This document shows, in pieces, positions 6,356 through 12,838 of a stretch of 14,743 nucleotides of DNA. Where the stretch lies: positions 1 to 14,743 of the forward strand of contig JBAXQP010000031.1 in NCBI GenBank assembly GCA_037131655.1, written 5' to 3'. Source of the stretch: a bacterium. Its GTDB lineage: Bacteria; Armatimonadota; Fimbriimonadia; Fimbriimonadales; JBAXQP01. The notes beneath the pieces are model-generated. The model saw only the letters and a program-made list of their open reading frames with translations, had not been told where the DNA came from and searched no databases. A program made the translations under genes and the position numbers. The first letter of the stretch is position 1; every line of letters starts with the position of its first letter.

Positions 6356-7723
6356 CTACTTCTGGCGAGATTGACGAAGAGTAACACGGACAGTCACAAA
6401 CATGATTTTCTGGCCCTTTTTTACTTCCGCCTTATTCTTGGCAGCCCGCTGATTGCTATTTTTCGTTACTTGACTAGCAAGAGCTTGAGAAGGAGCATTA
6501 CCTGATTTGACAGCCTGGCTATCTTTAGCTTGAACTTGTTCAGCTTGAGTTGTATAATTCTGAGTAACCTGCCGGTCCTGGACAATATCGTTTTTATTAA
6601 CAACCGCGCCGAGTTTGGTGATCTGAGAGAGCGTTTTATTAAGATCAAAGACAGGCACTCTGAGCACTATTACGTTCACTAAGTTCTGATTCTGAACATT
6701 GGTATCGGATTGCCGTGTGTTGTTATAGGAAACAGACGTGTTCATCGTTTTCAAGGCTTGAGCATCTAAAGCTCTAATCGAAGCAGCCGCCTCGATCGGA
6801 TTGCTTACTTCTAAGATAATATCAACTTGTTTAGGTACCGATTGCTGGGTCGACGCATTATTCGCTAAGACTTGGCTTCTTAACTTACCGTTAAGCTGAT
6901 CTGAAGGCTTACTATCCGAAGAATTGTTTGAGGTATCAACCCAAGAAGGAGCCGCCCCACCTCCGCTCGCGTATTGATCTTTTTCCGCTAAAACTTTAAC
7001 AGGTACTGCGGTTTCTAAGCTTCCTGCTTCAGGTGCTAATGCGCCGACAGATGGTGGAGCAGGAGTTAATGCTAAAGCGTTTTTTTCATCTTTATTAATC
7101 CACCTTGCGTCATCATTGCGCAAGATTGGTATTGAATAGTTTCTTTTTGTCCTTAATGTTGGCTGGTTCAAACCACCACCATCAAACAGCCCTTCAGCGT
7201 CCGCTATTTCGGTGGTTGAAGGAGAAGCGAGCGCATCCTTTCTCAGAGCCGAACTACCGAGACTGCCTTTTCGCGCAGACTCTGGCAGAGACAATGATGG
7301 CGCTTCACCAATCGCACTCGGGCTGCCAATCATTACCGGCTGCACACTTCGATGGCTTATGGTATTTCGGAAAACTGGATATATGACCAACGCGACTAGA
7401 GCGATAACTGCTGTAGCTGCAATGAGTTCGAATGGCTGGAAACTTCTGCGTATAGGAACAGGCGCTTCAGCTTTGTCGATCTTGCCCATCTGAACCTGCA
7501 AATGCTCTTGGCGAAGTCGTTCTAATATCTGGTCGCGAAGAAGAGGGGCTGCCTTTGGCTCTTCGACATTCCTTACCTGAGAAGAAAGCCACTGCAGCTC
7601 CTCCAACTCCTGCTTGCAAGAATTGCAGTCTACAAGATGCATTTCTATACGGCGAGTGAATCGGGGGTCCAACTCACCGTCAAGATAGGCTTTAATATTC
7701 AGTCTTAGCTTCTCATGTCTCAT
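6356..7723 (-). CDS. Membrane anti-sigma factor with zinc motif and DUF4349-like C-terminus
   Basis: Predicted regulator that holds the upstream ECF sigma factor at the membrane, 455 residues. Residues 1-45 form a zinc anti-sigma (zf-HC2) domain with His29-x3-Cys33-x2-Cys36. A helix and basic linker lead to one membrane segment at about 98-117. A long Ser/Ala/Asn-rich, probably disordered, extracytoplasmic region follows. From about 310 comes a folded part resembling DUF4349: a VDIILEVSNP strand, then VLRVPVFDLNKTLSQITKLG, VQDRQVTQNY and a Gln/Lys-rich helix ending in a final strand (IMFVTVRVTL). The ATG at 7721-7723 is preceded by GGAGG inside the sigma gene and overlaps the sigma stop by 11 bases. 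A longer frame to 7780 has no ribosome-binding site. The signal it senses is unknown. Confidence 0.88.
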   Translation of the reverse strand: MRHEKLRLNIKAYLDGELDPRFTRRIEMHLVDCNSCKQELEELQWLSSQVRNVEEPKAAPLLRDQILERLRQEHLQVQMGKIDKAEAPVPIRRSFQPFELIAATAVIALVALVIYPVFRNTISHRSVQPVMIGSPSAIGEAPSLSLPESARKGSLGSSALRKDALASPSTTEIADAEGLFDGGGLNQPTLRTKRNYSIPILRNDDARWINKDEKNALALTPAPPSVGALAPEAGSLETAVPVKVLAEKDQYASGGGAAPSWVDTSNNSSDSKPSDQLNGKLRSQVLANNASTQQSVPKQVDIILEVSNPIEAAASIRALDAQALKTMNTSVSYNNTRQSDTNVQNQNLVNVIVLRVPVFDLNKTLSQITKLGAVVNKNDIVQDRQVTQNYTTQAEQVQAKDSQAVKSGNAPSQALASQVTKNSNQRAAKNKAEVKKGQKIMFVTVRVTLRQSRQK

Positions 7724-8267
7724 TATACGTTGCCTCCGCAACCGTATCCTTGAGCGATCGACGCAACAACTTGAACGCATGGAACAACCGCGACTTCACG
7801 GTTCCTATCGGGATTTGCATCGTCTCCGCAATCTCGCGATAGGTTAGCCCGTGCAACTCATGCAGGATGACCGGCAATCGGTGCGCCTCATCCAACTCGT
7901 CAAGGGCTTGTTCGACACGTTCCTGACCAAGTAGACGCAGCGCTTGCTTTTCAACATCATATCGGTCATCAGCCACTTCAAAATCATCCAATAGACTGAC
8001 CTCTTCCGGTCGCTGCCGCCGCCTCCAAGTTAAGCAGGTATTGACGGTGACCCTATAAACCCACGTCGACAGCTTAGCCTGCCCTCGAAATGAGGTAAGG
8101 CTTTTATAGATGGCAACAAAAGTTTCCTGGGTTACATCCTCAGCATCCGACACGCCTACCATTCGGTACGCTAGTCGATAGACACGCTCCTGATACATAT
8201 CCAGAAGCGCATCAAATCCAGAGTTGTCACCATCAAGAATCCGCCGAACCAGAGGTTCGTCTTCCAT
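7713..8267 (-). CDS. ECF-type RNA polymerase sigma factor
   Basis: A 184-residue sigma-70 family protein with only regions 2 and 4, as in extracytoplasmic-function sigmas. Region 2 covers about 12-85, with the core-binding and melting segment YRMVGVSDAEDVTQETFVAIYKSL-F-G (split here) and STWVYRVTVNTCLTWRRR. Region 4 covers about 113-168, with the helix-turn-helix LTYREIAETMQIPIGTVKSR. The protein is expected to redirect RNA polymerase when its membrane anti-sigma partner, encoded next and overlapping by 11 bases, releases it. The start ATG (8265-8267) has only a weak AGAGAG ribosome-binding site, so expression may be kept low. A 7-3-7 palindrome lies about 40 bases upstream. The ECF subgroup cannot be assigned by eye. 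Confidence 0.93.
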   Translation of the reverse strand: MEDEPLVRRILDGDNSGFDALLDMYQERVYRLAYRMVGVSDAEDVTQETFVAIYKSLTSFRGQAKLSTWVYRVTVNTCLTWRRRQRPEEVSLLDDFEVADDRYDVEKQALRLLGQERVEQALDELDEAHRLPVILHELHGLTYREIAETMQIPIGTVKSRLFHAFKLLRRSLKDTVAEATYNET

Positions 8268-8305
8268 GTGGCTCTCTTAGTCCTATTTGTTTAGTAGCAT
8301 ACTTG

Positions 8306-8322
8306 GCGTGAAGTGTTCACGC
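8306..8322. promoter_or_regulatory. Perfect palindrome upstream of the ECF sigma gene
   Basis: GCGTGAA (8306-8312) and TTCACGC (8316-8322) are exact reverse complements around a 3-base GTG centre. The site is about 40 bases ahead of the sigma start codon, which fits a dimeric repressor operator or a short 5'-UTR hairpin. No clear promoter hexamer pair was found beside it, so its function is inferred. Confidence 0.4.
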
Positions 8323-8389
8323 ATAATTGCGAAATTTCCAAAACGATAATACCTGAGTTTTTATCTCTGCGCGAATGGAGTGAACCTGG

Positions 8390-8418
8390 TTGACAGTTTC
8401 GAAGTAAGCAGGTATTCT
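8390..8418 (+). promoter_or_regulatory. Promoter of tRNA-Ala
   Basis: A perfect -35 TTGACA (8390-8395), a 17-bp spacer and -10 TATTCT (8413-8418). The predicted start site falls about five bases ahead of the tRNA 5' end. It is divergent from the sigma-factor gene. Confidence 0.75.
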
Positions 8419-8429
8419 ATATCGTGCTT

Positions 8430-8502
8430 GGGGATATAGCTCAGCTGGGAGAGCGCTGCAATCGCACTGCAGAGGTCAGGGGTTCGAATCCCCTTATCTC
8501 CA
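8430..8502 (+). tRNA. tRNA-Ala (anticodon CGC)
   Basis: The 73-base cloverleaf has acceptor GGGGATA pairing with TATCTCC and discriminator A. It includes the G3-U70 wobble that marks alanine tRNAs. The D stem is GCTC/GAGC, the anticodon stem CTGCA/TGCAG encloses loop ATCGCAC (anticodon CGC, reading GCG), and the T stem is AGGGG/CCCCT with TTCGAAT. The 3' CCA is not encoded. This tRNA reads only one alanine codon, so other alanine isoacceptors must exist elsewhere. Confidence 0.95.
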
Positions 8503-8511
8503 TTTTATTAT

Positions 8512-8756
8512 ATTGCGTAGTGCGTATTACGTATCCCGGATTCTTTCTTATTCTCGAAACTTCCGCCTAGCCTTATGTAGGCTTCTGGGCTGTATCGAAG
8601 GGCAGAAAAAGTTAGCAATAGTTTCAGAGGAAGTTTCCACGGGCACAAAAATCCCTCTTAACTACAAAAAAAATGCCACCTATCCGATCTGACTTCTGAT
8701 TTCTGATCAATAACTTCACATCCGGAAATACGTACTACGCAATACGCACTACGTCC
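8512..8756. mobile_element. Inverted-repeat-bounded, MITE-like segment between two tRNAs
   Basis: CGTAGTGCGTATT (8516-8528) recurs as its exact reverse complement at 8741-8753. Next to these, ACGTATCCCGGAT (8529-8541) and ATCCGGAAATACGT (8720-8733) are near-complementary. Together they form imperfect terminal inverted repeats of about 26-34 bases around a core of about 180 bases with no coding frame. The right end carries an extra ACTACGC unit, and TTCTGAT-like direct repeats lie at about 8690-8706. The core contains the second copy of the 90-bp intergenic element. This looks like a small non-autonomous element or a large extragenic palindrome inserted between tRNA genes. No transposase is present and I see no clear target duplication. 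Confidence 0.5.
8559..8646 (+). repeat. Conserved intergenic element, copy 2 (about 90 bp)
   Basis: The blocks GTAGGC, GGC, TATCGA and GGGC have exactly the spacing seen in copy 1 at 4967-5060, with an 8-base insertion between ACTTCC and GTAGGC. Here the ends are also self-complementary: GAAACTTCC (8556-8564) pairs with GGAAGTTTC (8629-8637), enclosing a GCCTA/TAGGC hairpin (8565-8582). A folded RNA or a transposition unit would both explain this. No known family recognised. Confidence 0.45.
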
Positions 8757-8771
8757 CAATTACCTTAGTAA

Positions 8772-8800
8772 TTGACTCTAGCAGCCCATCATGCCATAAT
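8772..8800 (+). promoter_or_regulatory. Promoter of tRNA-Val
   Basis: -35 TTGACT (8772-8777), a 17-bp spacer and -10 CATAAT (8795-8800), each one mismatch from consensus. The tRNA 5' end is about 13 bases past the expected start site. It lies just outside the right arm of the inverted-repeat element, so the two tRNAs are separate transcription units. Confidence 0.72.
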
Positions 8801-8819
8801 TCATACCGCTTCTCAAAAA

Positions 8820-8891
8820 GGGCGGTTGGCTCAGCGGTAGAGCGCTTCGTTCACACCGAAGAGGTCACTGGTTCAAATCCAGTACCGCCCA
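8820..8891 (+). tRNA. tRNA-Val (anticodon CAC)
   Basis: The 72-base cloverleaf has acceptor GGGCGGT fully paired with ACCGCCC, discriminator A and D stem GCTC/GAGC. The anticodon stem CTTCG/CGAAG encloses loop TTCACAC (anticodon CAC, reading GTG), and the T stem is ACTGG/CCAGT with TTCAAAT. CCA is not encoded. Like its neighbour, it is a C34 isoacceptor reading a single G-ending codon. Confidence 0.95.
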
Positions 8892-8899
8892 TATAAAAC

Positions 8900-8925
8900 A
8901 AGCCCCCTGTTCTCCAGGGGGCTTT
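8900..8925. terminator. Shared bidirectional terminator of tRNA-Val and the toxin gene
   Basis: A perfect 10-bp stem AAGCCCCCTG/CAGGGGGCTT (8900-8909 with 8915-8924) closes a 5-base loop. It ends in TTTAATAA on the plus strand and is followed by TTGTTTTAT on the minus strand. The toxin stop codon (8924-8926) overlaps its right edge, so it can end both convergent units. Confidence 0.88.
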
Positions 8926-9253
8926 AATAATTCCAGTTATTTAGTACTATGAACTCCCCTCCTAAGAGCACACCAGACGCCTCTCGATTGGCAATGGCTT
9001 GGACGATCTGGGCGTAGGTCATGTTCTTCTTTTGTCCCCGATCTTCATAGATTGCAAGAATGCCCTGATGAGTTGGGTTGGTCTCGTGGAAAGCCCGAAA
9101 ATGATCGCAGTTACGGGTTAATAGGATTCGGGTCAGTTCCGTAGCAGTATTAATAACTAGCTCGTCCGGTAGTGCGGTTAGACCGGCTTTTCTTAACGTT
9201 GAAACAAGTACCTTGGCCTCGGTGTCTTCATCAACAAGTAGTCTTAGGCTCAA
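8924..9253 (-). CDS. DUF5615-family PIN-like protein (putative toxin)
   Basis: A 109-residue protein matching the DUF5615 PIN-like family, which forms toxin-antitoxin-like pairs with small DNA-binding partners. Acidic positions expected at the PIN-type nuclease site are visible: Asp8-Glu9-Asp10 in LLVDEDTE, and Asp50 in LLTRNCDHF. In most relatives that second motif reads TRDxDF, so the first Asp is Asn48 here, which might weaken metal binding. GILAIYED (64-71) is the usual following strand. The start is TTG at 9251-9253, supported by AAAGGAGTGA ending about 5 bases upstream, inside the antitoxin gene. The 23-base overlap couples toxin synthesis to antitoxin translation. RNase activity is a family-level guess. 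Confidence 0.8.
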   Translation of the reverse strand: MSLRLLVDEDTEAKVLVSTLRKAGLTALPDELVINTATELTRILLTRNCDHFRAFHETNPTHQGILAIYEDRGQKKNMTYAQIVQAIANREASGVLLGGEFIVLNNWNY

Positions 9254-9743
9254 CGGTCACTCCTTTGACTTCCAAACGCTGGCGCTCCTCATCGGCTTCC
9301 ATGGCAATTAACGCTTGGTTTGCTTCGCAATAACTTATGGCTTCTTCTATTGCCAGCAGCGGCAGGTCCCAGTTCTCAGCGGCTTCTTCCTTGGTCATGT
9401 TGTTGGCAAGCATATCGCGCCACACAGTCGAGGCCAATAACTTTCTCCCTTTGACGTAGAGTTGGCGTCTCCATGGATCGGGGCGCTGAACCAAATAGGT
9501 CCACTGGTTGACATGTGAATTTTGAAGCTCTGGAAGTAGAAGTTCAGTCCTATTACCAGCAATATCTACCAACTGAATTAGGAAATTCTCCCGCGCTCTC
9601 ATTGCTAGCGCCTCGTAGACCTTCACCGCCCGTAAGAAAACTTCCTTTTCACTTGCCATTCCAAGCATAGTCTTGAGCCTGTCAATAAGCGCTTCCTCTT
9701 CCGGTGTCACGTTGAAGTTCTGTCTTTTCAATTTGGTAGCCAT
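9231..9743 (-). CDS. RHH / DUF433-like antitoxin of the DUF5615 pair
   Basis: A 170-residue protein with two apparent modules. The N-terminal 50 residues (QNFNVTPEEEALIDRLK, then SEKEVFLRAVKVYEAL) resemble a ribbon-helix-helix DNA-binding or dimerisation domain. The C-terminal part (about 90-157) matches DUF433-like antitoxins: VKGRKLLASTVWRDMLANN, TKEEAAENWDLP, then AIEEAISYCEANQALI. DUF433-type proteins are the regular partners of DUF5615 toxins. The ATG at 9741-9743 follows GGGAGG by five bases. It is first in the two-gene operon and probably represses it through the palindromes at 9765-9807. Stand-alone RHH and DUF433 proteins are both common; having both in one chain is less usual. Confidence 0.78.
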   Translation of the reverse strand: MATKLKRQNFNVTPEEEALIDRLKTMLGMASEKEVFLRAVKVYEALAMRARENFLIQLVDIAGNRTELLLPELQNSHVNQWTYLVQRPDPWRRQLYVKGRKLLASTVWRDMLANNMTKEEAAENWDLPLLAIEEAISYCEANQALIAMEADEERQRLEVKGVTVEPKTTC

Positions 9744-9764
9744 CGATACCTCCCTCAGTTATGA

Positions 9765-9807
9765 GTATAATTTGAATATACCATACACATGCGTCATTAG
9801 GACTAAT
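9765..9807 (-). promoter_or_regulatory. Promoter/operator region of the toxin-antitoxin pair
   Basis: Two inverted repeats lie just upstream of the antitoxin gene: GTATA...TATAC (9765-9769 with 9777-9781, 7-base centre) and ATTAG-GA-CTAAT (9796-9807). The first contains a TATACT hexamer on the minus strand that could be the -10 element, though no strong -35 is seen at 17 bp. The layout suits autorepression by the ribbon-helix-helix part of the antitoxin. Confidence 0.4.
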
Positions 9808-9927
9808 AATTTCAAATCATAAGCCAATGGGCTTCCCTCAAAGAGTACTCATCAACACCCTCACCGCCAATGAAACAGCTACGCCTAACGCGCCTATGGC
9901 TCATAGGTTGTTTCGGTTCAAAGGAAG
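9808..9927. other. Intergenic region after the presenilin-like gene
   Basis: About 120 bases with no credible gene. Two weak hairpins are present: CCTATG-GCT-CATAGG (9893-9907) and AAGCC-AATG-GGCTT (9821-9834). The second is followed on the minus strand by an AT-rich stretch and might be a weak terminator for the mutL operon. Neither has a proper T-run. Confidence 0.3.
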
Positions 9928-11028
9928 TTATTTCGCAAACCAGAAAGCAGCGATTAGCAGACCAGTTATACCGCCCCACGCAAAGGCAGAGAGTATCTTT
10001 TCATCACGGCTGAGTTTGAAGCCACGGCGATTGACGATTAGCATAACAAATGCCATCGGTACCAACGCGGGAAGGGCTTGGAGGGGAATATCGAATATGC
10101 GCTTATCCCCAAAGTTAAGCACTACCTGAAGATAGGTCATCAGAACAATGCACATGGTGAATAGGGTCATTTTTCGGCGCAGGTCAAATTTGATCAGACA
10201 CATAAAGAAGAAAGCGAGAAATAGTATATCACCGGGGCCGATGATAGCGAATATTTGCTTGAGAGGGATATAAGCGCTATCTGCAATCCCTACTTGCGGG
10301 ATAGTCATCGAGACGAGCGGCAACAGGTCGGGGGCTTTTTGCATCGCCTGATTAGCCGGCCCAAGTGGGTTGAGTACCGTAAAAATATCCACTGCCGCTG
10401 CGACCGGCGCAACAGGAACCAACAAGTTCGGTTCCCTAATCAAAAACGAGAGCAAAACGCCCGCCGCAACCAACACAAACAGCAATAGTATCTTGTTGAA
10501 CAATTCCAGTATGAGCTTTTCAACGATTCGTGGGGGAGGTGGCTCATCCATCACTTCCGGCAATATCAGCGCCAACGCAGGCAAGCTGTTGAGATAGAAC
10601 GGCAATTCGCGTCCATGGTCGATCAATTGATTGGCAATAAAACGGTTAAACGCCAATTCTTCCAGCTTTGTCTGATACTGATTTTCAATCAATATCATCT
10701 TTTGCTGCTGCAAGATTATCCCTAAAAGAGGAAGCAGGCATCCAATCATTACGATTAATGCCACCCGCCATCGCCAACGGAACTTGACTAATTGATAAAC
10801 CAAAACGATGGTAACGCAGGTAAAAAGTGGAGAGAAGATATAAGCCGAAATGCCCCATGCCCAGGTGACAGGAACCTGCAGAAACGGAACAATCGCCCTC
10901 AATCCAATATCGGCAAACAACAAAAGCGCGGCAACCCAAAACAAGCCGCCCTGCAGCGACGAGGGCTTATAAGGCTCTACCTGTTCCGTCGGCAAAGTAG
11001 TTAAGTTTTTATCCTGAAATTCATCCAT
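9928..11028 (-). CDS. Presenilin-like GxGD intramembrane aspartyl protease (putative)
   Basis: A polytopic membrane protein of 366 residues with about nine or ten hydrophobic segments (near 27-48, 56-82, 86-108, possibly 142-160, 177-197, 202-222, 257-279, 286-306, 315-334, 344-364). Three signatures of the presenilin/signal-peptide-peptidase clan appear in order. VDIFTVLNPLGP (213-224) parallels presenilin YDLVAVLCPKGP, with Asp214 as the first catalytic Asp. GPGD (264-267) is followed by ILF, with Asp267 as the second. PAL (320-322) is preceded by LQA, as in presenilin KALPAL. Spacing Asp267-to-PAL is 53 residues against 48 in human presenilin-1. The usual Tyr before Asp214 is Val. It would cut membrane helices of unknown substrates. 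The ATG lies one base after the mutL stop, so it is coupled to mutL. Prepilin peptidases also use GxGD but lack the PAL and VLxPxGP motifs. Confidence 0.7.
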   Translation of the reverse strand: MDEFQDKNLTTLPTEQVEPYKPSSLQGGLFWVAALLLFADIGLRAIVPFLQVPVTWAWGISAYIFSPLFTCVTIVLVYQLVKFRWRWRVALIVMIGCLLPLLGIILQQQKMILIENQYQTKLEELAFNRFIANQLIDHGRELPFYLNSLPALALILPEVMDEPPPPRIVEKLILELFNKILLLFVLVAAGVLLSFLIREPNLLVPVAPVAAAVDIFTVLNPLGPANQAMQKAPDLLPLVSMTIPQVGIADSAYIPLKQIFAIIGPGDILFLAFFFMCLIKFDLRRKMTLFTMCIVLMTYLQVVLNFGDKRIFDIPLQALPALVPMAFVMLIVNRRGFKLSRDEKILSAFAWGGITGLLIAAFWFAK

Positions 11029-11029
11029 T

Positions 11030-12838
11030 CTATATTCGCTTAAACTTCCTGTCTAAATCATCACTCGTAATTGTAATCGTGACCGGACGGCCATGAGGGC
11101 AGAGATAGGGGTTTTCAGTCTCGGCAAGTTGTCTAATCAGGGCTTCCATTTCGGCGATAGTGAGCGAATCTCCTGCTTTCACTGCTTGCTTACATGAAGC
11201 TGTAATCCAAACCTGCTCTCTTGCCGCCGGAAGCCTTCGCGCCACTGTCGCATCCACCAATTCATCGATAATATCTTTCAGCAGTTCCTCATAATTCTTC
11301 TCGGCGCTTGCCGATGGGACTGCGCGCAGGATAAAAGTGTCAGCCCCAAATGGCTCCAATTCGAAGCCAATCTGATTTAATTCTTCTAACTTCTCCCGAA
11401 CCATCAAAGCAGCCCTGCGATCCACCTCAAGGGTTACAGGGGTAAGCAATCGCTGAGAATCAACCAGTGTCGCACCTTTGATTCCGCACAATTTCTCGTA
11501 AATCACCCGCTCATGCGCCACATGCTGATCGACAATTACAACGCCTTTACTAGTCTCACAAATAATATAGGTATTGCGATATTGGCCGAGAACTCGCAAT
11601 CCCGGCAACAAGTCCGCAAAAGGCATCGCCCGACCTGCCGGTGATAATTGCTCGACGTTCGGATTAGTCGATTGTTCTACCAATAAGTTGTCTTCAAACG
11701 GATTGGGAGCCATAGGTCCAAACGCTCCAATAGCCGCTTGCACATTGCCCGAGTGGAAACTCTGACCGGATGGTCCAACCCACATTGGAGGCATCGGCCG
11801 CGGTGTATTTGATAGCGCATCGGGGATCATGCCATGCTTTTTTAGCGCCTCATTAACGGCTTGATGCACAGCGGCAAACACATCCCCCTCACGCGCAAAT
11901 TTGACCTCGATTTTGGAGGGGTGGACATTCACATCCACCTTAGAGGGGTTCATCTCAATATGAATAAGCGCCACCGGAAATCGTCTTTCTGGTGTGAGCG
12001 AACGATAGGCTTCATCCAGTGCAGAAATAAGGGTGCGGGATTTGACAGGGCGGCGATTAACATACCATGCCTGATAAACTCGGTTCGGTCGAGTGATGTG
12101 CGGAGGCGAAATAAAACCGGTCACCTTCATTCCATGCGCTTCGGTCTCCAGTGGAGCCAACGAGCGCGCCGTATCTTTGCCCCAAACAGCCGACACTGCC
12201 CCAATCGCATCCCCCGCCCCAGGACTGACCAATATCTCCTGATTGCCCTGCTGAAGCCTGAATGAAACCTCGGGATAACCCATCGCATACTTGGCAACCA
12301 ATTCAACAATATAGGACAACTCGGTCGCAGGCGATTTCATGAACTTTAATCGAGCCGGAGTGTTATAAAAGAGGTCATGAACAGTAAGACTCGTCCCATC
12401 AGCCGCCCCAACTTCTGACGACTCGATAATATCCCCACCCTGAACCACGATTTTATGTCCGGCAACTTCGTTCGCAGATTTAGTCACTAGCTCTAGATGA
12501 GAAACTGAAGCGATACTGGGCAGTCCTTCACCGCGAAAACCTAAAGTATGAATATCGAAAAGATCATCCGCATGAGCAATTTTTGATGTAGCATGTCGCT
12601 GCAAAGCAAGGATTGCATCCTGACCATTCATGCCAAGGCCGTCGTCTACCACCCGAATGAGTTTACGACCACCCAATTCCACCTGGACAACAATCCGTTT
12701 AGCGCCTGCATCAAGACTGTTCTCGACCAGTTCCTTCACCACAGAAGCCGGTCGTTCGACAACCTCTCCTGCGGCAATTCGGTTTATTGTGTTGTCATCC
12801 AACAAGACGACATGTTTAATCGAGTCCATGAATTCCAT
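11030..12838 (-). CDS. mutL: DNA mismatch repair protein MutL
   Basis: MutL couples mismatch recognition by MutS to strand incision. The 602-residue protein has the GHKL ATPase at the N-terminus: RIAAGEVVERPASVVKELVEN (split motif, Glu36 and Asn40), DDGLGM (65-70), GFRGEGL (100-106) and DLFYNTPARLKF (155-166). A transducer domain carries NPSKVDVNVHPSK (297-309). A Pro/Asn-rich linker (about 340-405) precedes the C-terminal dimerisation and nuclease domain: DQHVAHERVIYE (437-448), the clamp-binding-like SQRLLTP (461-467), ASCKQAVK (547-554) and CPHGRP (580-585). These are the endonuclease-type MutL motifs, with Val in place of the usual Ala after DQH. The start may be the ATG at 12838 or the one three codons later (12829), which sits 7 bases after a TATAAT. 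No mutS is in the window. Confidence 0.96.
   Translation of the reverse strand: MEFMDSIKHVVLLDDNTINRIAAGEVVERPASVVKELVENSLDAGAKRIVVQVELGGRKLIRVVDDGLGMNGQDAILALQRHATSKIAHADDLFDIHTLGFRGEGLPSIASVSHLELVTKSANEVAGHKIVVQGGDIIESSEVGAADGTSLTVHDLFYNTPARLKFMKSPATELSYIVELVAKYAMGYPEVSFRLQQGNQEILVSPGAGDAIGAVSAVWGKDTARSLAPLETEAHGMKVTGFISPPHITRPNRVYQAWYVNRRPVKSRTLISALDEAYRSLTPERRFPVALIHIEMNPSKVDVNVHPSKIEVKFAREGDVFAAVHQAVNEALKKHGMIPDALSNTPRPMPPMWVGPSGQSFHSGNVQAAIGAFGPMAPNPFEDNLLVEQSTNPNVEQLSPAGRAMPFADLLPGLRVLGQYRNTYIICETSKGVVIVDQHVAHERVIYEKLCGIKGATLVDSQRLLTPVTLEVDRRAALMVREKLEELNQIGFELEPFGADTFILRAVPSASAEKNYEELLKDIIDELVDATVARRLPAAREQVWITASCKQAVKAGDSLTIAEMEALIRQLAETENPYLCPHGRPVTITITSDDLDRKFKRI

Noticed and set aside
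9827..9927. Possible remnant or tiny gene on the minus strand after the presenilin-like gene (a hydrophobic stretch ALGVAVSLAVRVLMSTL and a 30-codon ATG frame)
   Set aside because: The hydrophobic frame is bounded by stops within about 21 codons and the other frame has no ribosome-binding site or recognisable sequence.
9928..11028. Type IV prepilin peptidase as the identity of the GxGD membrane protein
   Set aside because: Prepilin peptidases have GxGDxK and no PAL motif; here GPGD is followed by ILF and the protein has the VLNPxGP and PAL motifs of presenilins.
11861..12265. Plus-strand open frame of 134 codons
   Set aside because: Fully antisense to the conserved mutL ATPase and transducer domains, His/Arg-rich and without domain features.
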